Positions 18,747-27,148 of a stretch of DNA of 38,479 nucleotides are shown here, one piece after another. A program made the translations under genes and the position numbers. Source of the stretch: Propionivibrio sp. (GTDB lineage: Bacteria; Pseudomonadota; Gammaproteobacteria; Burkholderiales; Rhodocyclaceae); NCBI RefSeq assembly GCF_016790145.1, contig NZ_JAEUOI010000219.1:1-38479 (forward strand), given 5' to 3'. Each line of letters opens with the position of its first letter. Position 1 is the first letter of the stretch. The notes beneath the pieces were generated by a model, which had not been told where the DNA came from, searched no databases, and saw only the letters and a list, made by a program, of their open reading frames with translations.

Positions 18747-19994
18747 ATGATCAATATTTTCTCGTTCGCTTTTCTTGCCGCACTCTCGGTGATGGTCGCG
18801 CTTCGCCTGTATCTGGCTTGGCGCCAGATTTCACACGTAATCGCTTGCCGGGCCGTAGTACCCGATCAGTTTGCCGGTCGGGTCGAGCTTGCCGCGCATC
18901 ACAAAGCGGCGGATTACGCTGTTGCTCGAACGCGGTTCGGCGTGCTGTCGCTTCTCGTCGAAATTGCCCTGCTTCTGGTTTTTACTTTTGGTGGCGGACT
19001 TCAAGCACTCCATGATTTCTGGAGTACCAGGCTCTCCGGTGCGGGTTATGGCGTCGCACTGATTTTCAGTGTCATGCTCATTTCGGGCCTGATCGACCTT
19101 CCCTTGACGCTGTATACGCAATTTGTCATCGAAGAGAAATTCGGCTTCAACCGCATGACGTTCGGCTTGTTCCTCATTGATCTTATCAAGCAAACGGCGC
19201 TTGGCGTCGCCATCGGCACGCCGGTACTGCTCGCCGTGCTCTGGCTGATGGCGCAGATGGGCAGCCTGTGGTGGCTCTATGTCTGGCTGTTCTGGTGCAG
19301 CTTCAATCTGCTGATCCTCTTTATCTACCCGACCTGGATCGCCCCGCTCTTCAACAAATTTTCCCCGCTCGACGATGCGCCGCTCAAGGCACGCATCGAA
19401 GCCCTGCTGCAACGGTGCGGTTTTGCTTCGTCGGGATTGTTCGTGATGGACGGTTCGCGGCGTTCAAACCATGGCAACGCTTACTTTACCGGCTTCGGCA
19501 AGAGCAAGCGCATCGTCTTTTTCGATACCCTGCTCGGCCGCCTGCTGCCGGTCGAGGTGGAAGCCGTTCTGGCTCACGAACTCGGCCACTTCAAGCACCG
19601 TCACGTGATCAAGCGCATCGTCCTGCTCTTCGCCCTGTCGCTGGCTGGTCTGGCACTGCTTGGCCAGTTGATGGACGCCGACTGGTTTTTCAACGGGCTT
19701 GGGGTGAGCGTGCAAAACACCGCGCTGGCACTGATTCTGTTCTTTCTGGTGGCGCCGGTCTTCAGCTTCCTGCTGACGCCACTGATCAGCCTGCTCTCGC
19801 GCCGCCACGAGTTCGAAGCGGATCGCTACGCCGCCGACCATGCCTCGGCCGACGATCTGGTCAAGGCGCTGGTCAAGCTCTACGAGGACAATGCCGCTAC
19901 ACTGACGCCCGACCCGCTGCATTCGCTGTTCTACGACTCGCATCCTCCTGCTGCGCTGCGTATCTCACGCCTGGCACGCCTGAACATAAACTGA
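18747..19994 (+). CDS. M48 (Ste24/CAAX-protease type) membrane zinc metalloprotease
   Basis: An inner-membrane peptidase of 415 residues. The N-terminal half has four to five hydrophobic segments and the Ste24 signature LYTQFVIEEKFGFNRMTFGLF. The zinc site is HELGH (in AVLAHELGHFKHRH), with the downstream EFEADRYAAD glutamate ligand. Near the C-terminus is LHSLFYDSHPPAALRISRL, also typical. The ATG at 18747 is preferred because the longer frame runs into the orn start region. Proteobacterial members probably degrade or mature membrane proteins; no prenylated substrate is implied. It is followed 7 bases later by the pterin dehydratase gene. Confidence 0.92.
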   Translation: MINIFSFAFLAALSVMVALRLYLAWRQISHVIACRAVVPDQFAGRVELAAHHKAADYAVARTRFGVLSLLVEIALLLVFTFGGGLQALHDFWSTRLSGAGYGVALIFSVMLISGLIDLPLTLYTQFVIEEKFGFNRMTFGLFLIDLIKQTALGVAIGTPVLLAVLWLMAQMGSLWWLYVWLFWCSFNLLILFIYPTWIAPLFNKFSPLDDAPLKARIEALLQRCGFASSGLFVMDGSRRSNHGNAYFTGFGKSKRIVFFDTLLGRLLPVEVEAVLAHELGHFKHRHVIKRIVLLFALSLAGLALLGQLMDADWFFNGLGVSVQNTALALILFFLVAPVFSFLLTPLISLLSRRHEFEADRYAADHASADDLVKALVKLYEDNAATLTPDPLHSLFYDSHPPAALRISRLARLNIN

Positions 19995-20001
19995 GGTCAA
20001 C

Positions 20002-20337
20002 ATGCCCGAAACACCGCTCATCGAAGATCGTTGCCGTCCCCTGCGTGGCCCGCAGCACCGGCTTGACGCCACGCAGATACTCGCGCTGCTCAAACAACTC
20101 GACGGCTGGGAAATTGACCAGGAACGACTGCACCGGGAATTTCGTTTTGCCGACTACAGGAGCACCATGCTGTTCGTCAATGCCGTCGCCTGGCTCGCCG
20201 AACGCGAGAATCACCACCCCGATCTCGAAGTTGGCTATAGCCGGGTGAAGGTCGCCTACAGCACGCATGATGTCGGCGGCCTCTCGCACAACGATTTTAT
20301 CTGCGCCGCCAAGATCGGGGCCCTGACATCAATTTGA
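20002..20337 (+). CDS. phhB: pterin-4a-carbinolamine dehydratase
   Basis: A small enzyme (111 residues) that recycles 4a-hydroxytetrahydropterin for aromatic amino acid hydroxylases, or a related pterin. The diagnostic stretch is AERENHHPDLEVGYSRVKV followed by YSTHDVGGLSHNDFICAAKI. GAGG lies 6 bases before the ATG. It sits 7 bases after the M48 protease gene, and its stop overlaps the TTG start of rsgA, so the three form an operon. No phenylalanine hydroxylase is in the window, so the physiological pterin is unknown. Confidence 0.93.
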   Translation: MPETPLIEDRCRPLRGPQHRLDATQILALLKQLDGWEIDQERLHREFRFADYRSTMLFVNAVAWLAERENHHPDLEVGYSRVKVAYSTHDVGGLSHNDFICAAKIGALTSI

Positions 20338-21200
20338 AACTCTCAGGCACCATCGTTGCCGCGCATGGACGGCAATATCGGGTTGAACTGACTACCGGCG
20401 AGACGCTGCTCTGCTTCCCGCGCGGAAAGAAAAGTGAGCTGGCCTGTGGCGACCAGGTCAGCGTGCAGCGTAGCGGCGATGCCCAGGGCGTCATTGTTTC
20501 GCTCGCTCCGCGCCGCACGCTGCTCTATCGCTCCAACGATTTCAAACAGAAGCTGATCGCCGCCAACGTGACACAAATCGTCATTGTGGTCGCTACCGAG
20601 CCTTCGTTTTCAGACGAACTGGTCTCGCGCTGCATGGTTGCTGCCGAAAGCCAGGACATCAAGGCGCTGATCGTTCTCAACAAGTGCGACCTGAGCGACC
20701 GGGTTGCACCGGCCATCCTTGCCCTGGCGCCGTTTGAAAAACTGGGTTACCCCCTGCTCAGACTTTCTGCGCGTGTCGGCGCCGAAGCCCTGCGCCCGTA
20801 TTTGTCAAACCAGACCAGTGTGCTTGTCGGCCAGTCCGGCATGGGCAAATCAACGCTGACCAACGTGCTGGTGCCTGAGGCGCAGGCGCCAACGCGCGAG
20901 ATTTCCGAGGCACTCGACTCCGGAAAACACACCACGACACACGCCACGCTCTATCGTCTCGACGCCAGCTCGGTATTTATCGACTCTCCCGGCCTGCAGG
21001 AGTTTGGCCTGCGCCACCTGTCGCCAGGTGCTATCGAGCGTGGCTTTCCGGAATTCAGGCTATTGCTCGGCCAATGCCGCTTTCGCAACTGCCGCCATCA
21101 GCGCGAACCCGATTGTGCCGTTCATTCTGCCGTCCAGCGTGGCGACATTGACCCACGCCGCTACGCCGCTTTCCGTTCTCTCTGCGCCGAAGCGGGCTGA
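20334..21200 (+). CDS. rsgA: ribosome small-subunit biogenesis GTPase RsgA
   Basis: A circularly permuted GTPase that checks 30S maturation. The 288 residues run as OB fold (GTIVAAHGRQYRVELTTGE), then the GTPase motifs in permuted order G4 (NKCD), G5-like LRLSARVG, G1 (GQSGMGKST), G2 (TTTHATLY) and G3 (DSPG), then a zinc finger with C-X5-C-X-H-X5-C spacing (CRFRNCRHQREPDC). The start is TTG (20334-20336), nested in the stop codon of the upstream gene (TTGA), which implies translational coupling. Confidence 0.95.
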   Translation: MKLSGTIVAAHGRQYRVELTTGETLLCFPRGKKSELACGDQVSVQRSGDAQGVIVSLAPRRTLLYRSNDFKQKLIAANVTQIVIVVATEPSFSDELVSRCMVAAESQDIKALIVLNKCDLSDRVAPAILALAPFEKLGYPLLRLSARVGAEALRPYLSNQTSVLVGQSGMGKSTLTNVLVPEAQAPTREISEALDSGKHTTTHATLYRLDASSVFIDSPGLQEFGLRHLSPGAIERGFPEFRLLLGQCRFRNCRHQREPDCAVHSAVQRGDIDPRRYAAFRSLCAEAG

Positions 21201-21218
21201 CCTCACAGGAGTATCTCA

Positions 21219-21497
21219 ATGACTGACATTTCCATTCGCCGCAAACACGGTAAAACGCACTCCGAAGCCCGTGCCGCTGCCGAACACATGGCCTCCGAAC
21301 TCAAGGAAGAGTTTGGCCTCAACTATGCATGGGATGGCGATGTACTGCGCTTCAAGCGTTCGGGCGTTTCCGGCGAGCTAGCGCTGGACGAAGTGGAAGT
21401 CGCCCTGCACATCCGCCTCGGCTTTCTGCTTTCGGCACTCAAACCGAGCATTGAACGCGAGGTGCACAAGTTCTTTGATGAAAATTTTCACGCCTGA
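21219..21497 (+). CDS. polyhydroxyalkanoate granule-system protein (PHA_gran_rgn family)
   Basis: A 92-residue protein resembling the polyhydroxyalkanoic acid system family: ISIRRKHGKTHSEARAAAEHMASELKEEFGLNYAWDGDVLRFKRSGVSGEL, then an amphipathic C-terminal helix ending KPSIEREVHKFFDENF. AGGAG lies 7 bases before the ATG. It is 18 bases after rsgA and may be read from it. Members occur near PHA granule genes; their biochemical role is not well defined. Here it opens a region with phasin, WS/DGAT and reductase genes. Confidence 0.85.
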   Translation: MTDISIRRKHGKTHSEARAAAEHMASELKEEFGLNYAWDGDVLRFKRSGVSGELALDEVEVALHIRLGFLLSALKPSIEREVHKFFDENFHA

Positions 21498-21604
21498 GCT
21501 GTGCGGATTTAATCACTGAAACTGTTGCGTGCGTACTCTGCTGAGTCCTTTGCAAAGCCTGTCGGCATTTCCAGCACCGGTTAGTGGTGTTATGCTCATC
21601 GCTC

Positions 21605-22294
21605 ATGACAAACAAGCCGTCAGCGGGCAGGCCCATGGATATTAAACCGAAGCGAAGAACACGCGAGCGCATCCTTGAAGCCAGCCTGCGGCTGTTCAAC
21701 GATTTTGGCGAACCGAATGTCACGACCACCGTTATTGCCGACGATCTTGATATCAGCCCGGGCAATCTCTATTACCACTTCCACAACAAGGACGAGATTG
21801 TCGAGGCCATATTCGCCGGATTCGAGCGGGAGATCGAAGCAATACTCTCCGTACCGAGCAATCGGCAGGCCGACGTCGATGACATCTGGCTGTTTCTGCA
21901 CCTGCTGTTCGAGCAGATCTGGAAGTTCCGTTTTTTCTACCGCGACCTGAACGATTTGCTGACACGCAACCGCACGCTTGAAATACATTTCAAGCAGATC
22001 CTCGCACACAAGGTGTTGACCGCTACGCTACTCTGCGAAGGACTGGTCGCGGCCGGCGCCATGCGCGCATCGAGCAGCGAGTTGCATGCGTTGAGCACCA
22101 ATATGGCGGTGATCGCCACGTACTGGTTATCCTTCGAGTATGCTCGTGATCCGCGCGGCAAGATGGAGAACGAACGAATCGGGCGGGGTGTTTATCAGGT
22201 CATGGCCATGGTTTCCCCCTTCCTGATCGATAAATCACGATCACTGCTGGAAAAGCTCTCTGTCGAGTACCTGAAGCAACAACCCCTCCGATAA
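21605..22294 (+). CDS. TetR/AcrR-family transcriptional regulator
   Basis: A DNA-binding repressor-type protein of about 229 residues. The helix-turn-helix is visible at the N-terminus: TRERILEASLRLFNDFG, then VTTTVIADDLDISPGNLYYHFHNKDEIV. The remaining helical ligand-binding domain is distinctive to a TetR subgroup (FEQIWKFRFFYRDLNDLL). The start is uncertain: ATGs at 21605 and 21635 both fit and no strong ribosome site separates them. It is 31 bases upstream of the TPR gene. Given the neighbours it could control acyl-CoA or storage-lipid genes, sensing a fatty-acid derivative (inference). Confidence 0.88.
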   Translation: MTNKPSAGRPMDIKPKRRTRERILEASLRLFNDFGEPNVTTTVIADDLDISPGNLYYHFHNKDEIVEAIFAGFEREIEAILSVPSNRQADVDDIWLFLHLLFEQIWKFRFFYRDLNDLLTRNRTLEIHFKQILAHKVLTATLLCEGLVAAGAMRASSSELHALSTNMAVIATYWLSFEYARDPRGKMENERIGRGVYQVMAMVSPFLIDKSRSLLEKLSVEYLKQQPLR

Positions 22295-22326
22295 TCCAAC
22301 CTCTTTGATCATTCAGGAGAAAAGTG

Positions 22327-23100
22327 ATGGCCTGGAAAAAATTTCCCCATACCGACAAGACGTTTTCATATACCGGTGCTGCGCTCCAGAAAAACTGGGC
22401 GCGCCTGCATCGCGGTGATTGCGAACCTTATCCGGACAATGCAAAAGTCCAGGCCGCCTGGCGCAGCTATCATGCCGGCGACTTCGGCAAGGCGGTCGAA
22501 CTCGGGCTCGCCTGCGGCATGGCCGGATACGCGGTTGCCAACAAGGCGGCGACCGTCTATGCCAGCTATCTGGAGACGGATGATGAGCGAAAGCGCACAC
22601 TGCTGCTTGACGCCGCGCAGCGCTGTGAAGAACAGCAGAAGGCGATGCCGGAGTACGTGAATGCCTGGTACCTCCATGCCTATGCCCTGGGTCGGTACAG
22701 CCAGAGCATTTCGGTGGTCAAGGCGCTAACCGAAGGCCTGGGAGGCAAGATCAAGAGCAGCCTGACGCAAGCCATCACGCTGGAACCGAAGCACGCCGAT
22801 GCACATATCGCGCTCGGCGCCTACCATGCCGAAGTAATAGATAAGGTCGGCTCGCTGGTCGGCGGCCTCACCTACGGTGCGAAGAAACACATCGGGGTCG
22901 AGCATTTTGAAACGGCATTGAAACTCAATCCGGACTCGGCCATCGCGAGGATCGAATTTGCCAACGGTCTGGCCATGATGTTCGGCAATGCCCGCATCAA
23001 GGACGCCGAGCGTTATTATCAGGAGGCGGTTGCCTGCATTCCTGCGGACGCCATGGAATGGCTGGATGTCGAGTCTGCCAGATCCGAGTTGGAGGATTGA
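22327..23100 (+). CDS. TPR-repeat protein
   Basis: A 257-residue protein without signal peptide or membrane segment. Tetratricopeptide-like helices are visible: VQAAWRSYHAGDFGKAVELGLACGMAGYAVANKAATVYASYL, the segment around ITLEPKHADAHIALGAYHAEV, and FETALKLNPDSAIARIEFANGL with AERYYQEAVACIP. AGGAG at 22315-22319 lies 7 bases before the ATG at 22327, which I prefer to the adjacent GTG. It follows the TetR gene closely on the same strand, so the two are likely co-transcribed. Function is unknown; TPR proteins generally mediate protein contacts. Confidence 0.82.
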   Translation: MAWKKFPHTDKTFSYTGAALQKNWARLHRGDCEPYPDNAKVQAAWRSYHAGDFGKAVELGLACGMAGYAVANKAATVYASYLETDDERKRTLLLDAAQRCEEQQKAMPEYVNAWYLHAYALGRYSQSISVVKALTEGLGGKIKSSLTQAITLEPKHADAHIALGAYHAEVIDKVGSLVGGLTYGAKKHIGVEHFETALKLNPDSAIARIEFANGLAMMFGNARIKDAERYYQEAVACIPADAMEWLDVESARSELED

Positions 23101-23251
23101 TCGGTTTAAACTGGTTTATCTGGAAGGGTTGTTGCCAGCGCTTTCAACGCAGAGGGCGCAGAGAGAGATTCGGGATTTCCCCCCCGGCGCTCGTTGCCAG
23201 TAACCGGTGCTGAGCGACCGCACCCGAGATGCGCAGCGTCCAATTTTTCAA

Positions 23252-23806
23252 TCAGCGCGAGCGTGCTTTGTCTTTGGGCGGATCGATCAGGTTGACGCAA
23301 CGCTGTAGCGTAGCGGCCTGCTCCTCAGGCGACTTGCCAACCAACTCGCAGTTCTGAGCAACCGTTTGCGGCTTCTTTGCCTTCGGCGGGATGGGGAGCT
23401 CCGGGGGTGCGCCTGTATCCTTGGCACCGGCACCAGGCGACTTCGGCGCGATGGCGGCGTTATCAAGCACAGCCGGAGCGGCACTTTCCGTTTTTTTGAC
23501 TTTTTCGCCAGCGGCATTTGAACGGGCGACCGAATACTCTTTCAACATATGCACCTGCCTGGAGAGCACTTCGATTTGTGCCTTCATATCGTCAAGAGCA
23601 AGGCTCTTTTCCTTGAGCGCGTCCTTTGCCACAAGAACCTCGGCTTGCAAGGCCTTGTTATTTTGATAATAAAGAAACGCACCGGCAACAATCGCCGTCA
23701 GAAGAACGCCCAGCAGCGTCGACAGGATTACGACAATCGTGAGTTTCGGACCATCGACTGGCGCTTTTTCTTCGATAACTTCAGACTCATCGTCATGAAT
23801 GGTCAA
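23252..23806 (-). CDS. membrane-anchored coiled-coil protein of unknown function
   Basis: A 184-residue protein I do not recognise. It has an acidic cytoplasmic N-terminus, one transmembrane segment (LTIVVILSTLLGVLLTAIVAGAFLYY, about residues 22-47), a predicted coiled coil (about 50-92, with LQAEVLVAKDALKEKSLALDD), a Pro/Ala/Lys-rich linker and a C-terminal segment with two cysteines (NCELVGKSPEEQAATLQRCVNLI) that could form a disulfide outside the membrane. The start is TTG (23804-23806), supported by AGAGGA 7 bases upstream. It lies 149 bases downstream of the WS/DGAT gene on the same strand and convergent with the TPR gene. Confidence 0.72.
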   Translation of the reverse strand: MTIHDDESEVIEEKAPVDGPKLTIVVILSTLLGVLLTAIVAGAFLYYQNNKALQAEVLVAKDALKEKSLALDDMKAQIEVLSRQVHMLKEYSVARSNAAGEKVKKTESAAPAVLDNAAIAPKSPGAGAKDTGAPPELPIPPKAKKPQTVAQNCELVGKSPEEQAATLQRCVNLIDPPKDKARSR

Positions 23807-23955
23807 GGCAGTGTCCTCTGATTATCCGTCGGCACAGTGTTTCACCAGCGCTGAAACTCCAAAACACAGCCCAGGCGACAACCTGGCGCCAGGGAATGAC
23901 AAGAGAAATCCGGACAGGCCACATCTAGCAATCGCGACTGTTCAACATTACGACG

Positions 23956-25440
23956 TCATACTTCTTCGAGCAGCACCGCTTCAACGGCCGCCGGATTGCC
24001 AAGTCGCGCCCAAGGCTCCATCAGGACCAGCCAAAGCAGTTTTTCGAATTCAAGCGCAAAACGTTCGACGATACGCTCGGGATCGTCAACCATGTTTTTA
24101 TCGGTAATCAACCCGAACTGTACCTGGCCGTCATAGGAGAGGATACTGACGCCGATACCGATGCTACCCGACTGCGGCACCCAGAACATCTGCTGCCTGA
24201 GTTTGACCCCGGCCATATAGCGCGCCTGCTGCGGCCCTGGGACATTGGTCATCACTGCCGTGGCTTTGCTGGACAGCAGGTCGAGCACCTGTTGCTGCAA
24301 AAACCGGGGCGCCATGCCGACCAGTCCGAGAAGGCTGTAAGTCACCGGCGCCTGATAGGAACCCTTGAGCGCCTGCATCCGCTCACGTGTGGTGTACAAA
24401 CGAGTCAGGGGATTCTCTATGCCAACCGGCAACTCGAGAGCGACCAGTCCGAAATGGTTACCCAGCTTCTCATTGCTGTCAGTCGAGCGCAGATTCACCG
24501 GCACCAGGGCGCGTATCTCGGTGTCCATTGCGCTATCGCCCTGCTCCAGGAGGTAGCCGCGCAATGCTCCCGCCACGGCGGAAAGCAGCATGTCGTTCAC
24601 GGAACAGCCGAGGACGCGGCCAACGGCCTTGACCTGAGGCAGGGGAATCGGTTCCGACCACGCCACGCGCTTGACCGTACCTGGCTTGCCCTTGAAGCGT
24701 GTAGCGCTGTCGTTGGGCATCAACGCCAGCTTTTTGACTTCATTGGCCAGCGAACCGGCGACGCTGGCATAGTCGCGGATTGAACCAGGGTCCTTGCGCA
24801 ACCCCTGGTACTGGCCCCACAGGTTGCCGCCGATACGGATCGACGCAAGCGCCAGGTCGGTAATCGGCTCGGCGATACTGTTCCAGAAGTTATCATCCTC
24901 GTCCGTTTCATCGTCGACGTGAGAACCACGCCTGGTAGACGGCTTCAGCCCACCCTCTTCAGGTGCATCGGCGCTCTCATCGGTCAGTGAATTCAACACA
25001 CCGATGAGAGCAATGCCGTCAGCAATGGCGTGATGAATGCGAATGACCAGGGCCGAGTCACCCTCGGCGGTTTCGACAAGCTGATACTCCCAGCGTGGGC
25101 GCGACGGGTTAAGCGGCTCACTGGCCAGTTCGGCGACGAACTTCTCCAGTTCACGCTTGCCGCAGGGCGAGGGCAGGAGCGACTGCCGAACATGGGTATC
25201 GATGTCGAAATCATCGTCATCTACCCACCAGGCACCCTCTGAATTCTGTTCGGCGATTTGATGGAAGCGTGCGTAGCGCTGCAGGCGCTTGGCGACGGTA
25301 CGCTTCAAGCGCTGGGGATCCAGGCGTCCGGCAAAAATCATCACGCCGATAATCTGCATCAGATTGCTCGGCCGATCCATACGCAACCATGCCGTATCGA
25401 CGCTGGCGATACGTTCACGAACGCGCTCACGGGATGTCAT
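23956..25440 (-). CDS. wax ester synthase/diacylglycerol acyltransferase (WS/DGAT)
   Basis: Transfers the acyl group of acyl-CoA to a fatty alcohol or diacylglycerol, making wax esters or triacylglycerol at the membrane/granule surface. The 494 residues carry the catalytic HHAIADG at 136-142, SVDTAWLRMD (13-22), PLNPSRPRWE (109-118), the ND motif (VNDMLLSAVAGALRGYL near 281) and NVPGP before the C-terminal domain. A GGAG site lies 9 bases before the ATG at 25438-25440. An acidic insert (DDETDEDD near 176) is not essential to the family. The nearby fatty acyl-CoA reductase would supply the alcohol, so wax ester synthesis is the favoured role (inference). Confidence 0.93.
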   Translation of the reverse strand: MTSRERVRERIASVDTAWLRMDRPSNLMQIIGVMIFAGRLDPQRLKRTVAKRLQRYARFHQIAEQNSEGAWWVDDDDFDIDTHVRQSLLPSPCGKRELEKFVAELASEPLNPSRPRWEYQLVETAEGDSALVIRIHHAIADGIALIGVLNSLTDESADAPEEGGLKPSTRRGSHVDDETDEDDNFWNSIAEPITDLALASIRIGGNLWGQYQGLRKDPGSIRDYASVAGSLANEVKKLALMPNDSATRFKGKPGTVKRVAWSEPIPLPQVKAVGRVLGCSVNDMLLSAVAGALRGYLLEQGDSAMDTEIRALVPVNLRSTDSNEKLGNHFGLVALELPVGIENPLTRLYTTRERMQALKGSYQAPVTYSLLGLVGMAPRFLQQQVLDLLSSKATAVMTNVPGPQQARYMAGVKLRQQMFWVPQSGSIGIGVSILSYDGQVQFGLITDKNMVDDPERIVERFALEFEKLLWLVLMEPWARLGNPAAVEAVLLEEV

Positions 25441-25486
25441 CGCAGATACTCCGGATAAGTGACCAGTTCACATGATAGCAAGCCAT

Positions 25487-25742
25487 AGGGGGTGTTGACA
25501 TTCATTTCGTGGATCGCGTTGCCACGAGGGGGCGGTGGATGCTAGGCGCGCGCCTCCGCCCGCACCGGGGTGCGGGCACGGCGAGCAACAACGCAGACGC
25601 CGCCCCCTCGCGGCAACCCTTCGGGACGGCCTCTGTGCGGGCGCTTCGAAACGTTGCGGCGGCTAGCTTGGCACCAGCCGCGCCTTGCGCCACATCCCGC
25701 ACAGAGACCGTCGCGCCCATGAAATGAATGTCAACACCCCCT
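25487..25742. mobile_element. 256-bp element with perfect 22-bp terminal inverted repeats and internal hairpins
   Basis: The ends, 25487-25508 and 25721-25742, are exact reverse complements (AGGGGGTGTTGAC... and its complement). Inside are ordered hairpins: an 18-bp stem 25518-25535/25600-25617 with one mismatch, enclosing a perfect 9-bp stem 25558-25566/25569-25577; and a 17-bp stem 25625-25641/25696-25712 with one mismatch, enclosing a small stem 25659-25664/25676-25681. The whole can fold as a multibranched cruciform. GCCA occurs one base outside each end (25482-25485, 25744-25747), a possible target duplication. No transposase is encoded. It fits a MITE-like non-autonomous element or a structured intergenic repeat; family unknown. 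Confidence 0.7.
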
Positions 25743-25806
25743 CGCCAGCTCAGGCAAAGCATCGCCAATCGAAATCTCAGGACCGCCAGCAAGACTGTGC
25801 CAGAAA

Positions 25807-27024
25807 TCAGGCTTTTTGCAACTCCAGCCAGCATTCGAGATCGTGCAGCGAAGTATCGAGCGCCGTCGCGGTTGATACCAGATCGGGATGACGTTTTTTA
25901 GACAGCAACGAACGGCTGTGATCGCGAAGAACAGAAACGTTCAGATGGAAACCATGGCGCTCGAAAACTGGCGCGAGTTCATGGCGACGCCGGTAAAGAT
26001 CGGTGCGCGTACGCTGATAGGCATGTTCGCACAAGCGGCTACGGCTGCGGTAACTGAAGACATTGGTAAAGAACATTTCCGCATCGTCACGACCTGGCTC
26101 GAACAACACCACATCGGAACCCTCGTATTCATGCCGGTAGCGATCCATACCGGTGCGCATGCGGGAATGGATGATGGCGCGGAATGTTTGCGACAGGACG
26201 ACCGGCAAGCCCCCGTCAACCAGATGCTCGGGTCTGCGCGCATCATGTTCACGGTGCTCATGTCTGGCCGCCAGTTCGGAATCAAAAGGCACCAGCGGGT
26301 TGATGCAAATCACCAGATCGGCACCCTCGCGCAAGGCCACAGAGGCGTGCAGTGTCTTGATCAACGCGCCATCGACATAATAATGTCCGTTGATCTTTAC
26401 TGGAGGAAACAATCCGGGCAAGGCGGCACTGGCCTGAACGGCCAGTGAGATCGGCACATCGTCATGCCCTGCCCCGCCAAAAGCCACCGACTCGCCAGTA
26501 TCAAGATCGGTCGCGACCAGGAAGAGCTTGTGTTTGAGCTGCCGGAAATCGTTACTTCGCCCCGCGCTCGAGAACAGTTTTCTGAGCAGTTGATCAATGC
26601 CGGCATTATCGAATACACCGGCCGGAAGCGCGTGGCTCAGGCGCTGAAACGACTCGAACAGACCGAGATGCCAAGGGTCGGAAAAATAATGCCGCAAAGA
26701 CGACCAGAGCAACGGTGGCACGGAACGCGCACGTCTGTAGTACTCGCCGAAAGCCGGGCGCAACAGGACCTCGGGGTCGAAAACCTCATCCGTATCGTTC
26801 TCAACCAACATTCGGGCCAGCGTATCTGCTCGCAATCCGTTGGCCAGCGCAGCGGCGATTATGCTTCCTGAACTGACGCCGACGAAGAAATCGAACTCGT
26901 TGAAATCGGCCCCCTCTAGCGCTTCGGCCAACGCAGCCATGGCACCGACCTCGTAGATTCCGCCCACAGGCCCACCGCCGGCAAGCGCCAACCCGACCTT
27001 CGAACGCAAGGCTCCAGCGGCCAT
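25807..27024 (-). CDS. patatin-like phospholipase/esterase
   Basis: A serine lipid hydrolase with a Ser-Asp dyad, 405 residues. From the chosen ATG the oxyanion loop is GGGPVGG (16-22), the nucleophile elbow GVSSG places Ser at about 51, and the dyad Asp is in YYVDGALIKT. SAALPGLFPPV between them is typical. There is no signal peptide, so it is probably cytosolic. GGGAG lies 7 bases before the ATG at 27022-27024; a TTG directly upstream is less likely. It sits between the phasin and WS/DGAT genes on the same strand, which suggests action on storage lipid, wax ester or PHA-granule surface lipids (inference). Confidence 0.92.
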   Translation of the reverse strand: MAAGALRSKVGLALAGGGPVGGIYEVGAMAALAEALEGADFNEFDFFVGVSSGSIIAAALANGLRADTLARMLVENDTDEVFDPEVLLRPAFGEYYRRARSVPPLLWSSLRHYFSDPWHLGLFESFQRLSHALPAGVFDNAGIDQLLRKLFSSAGRSNDFRQLKHKLFLVATDLDTGESVAFGGAGHDDVPISLAVQASAALPGLFPPVKINGHYYVDGALIKTLHASVALREGADLVICINPLVPFDSELAARHEHREHDARRPEHLVDGGLPVVLSQTFRAIIHSRMRTGMDRYRHEYEGSDVVLFEPGRDDAEMFFTNVFSYRSRSRLCEHAYQRTRTDLYRRRHELAPVFERHGFHLNVSVLRDHSRSLLSKKRHPDLVSTATALDTSLHDLECWLELQKA

Positions 27025-27084
27025 CAAGTATCTCCCGAAAAAACAGCCGGTACGTCTCTCACTGCCCCAAGACAGAAGCTCCCC

Positions 27085-27117
27085 GTCAGAGTGTGTTGTA
27101 GAAACTCACACTCTGAC
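27085..27117 (-). terminator. 11-bp perfect hairpin after the phasin gene
   Basis: GTCAGAGTGTG (27085-27095) pairs exactly with 27107-27117 around an 11-base loop. It lies 32 bases past the phasin stop and before the patatin start. There is no U-tract, so it may stabilise the abundant phasin mRNA end or partly terminate it rather than act as a classical terminator. Confidence 0.5.
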
Positions 27118-27148
27118 AGGCGGCCCTCCCGCCCGGACCCCTACCAGC

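Noticed and set aside
23101-23251. Shared terminator between the convergent TPR and coiled-coil protein genes
   Set aside because: No stem with a T-run could be found in these 150 bases. The C-rich run CCCCCCC is not paired.
25502-25834. Open frames on both strands across the palindromic element
   Set aside because: They arise from GC-rich inverted repeats, lack ribosome sites, and read as low-complexity Arg/Ala sequence.
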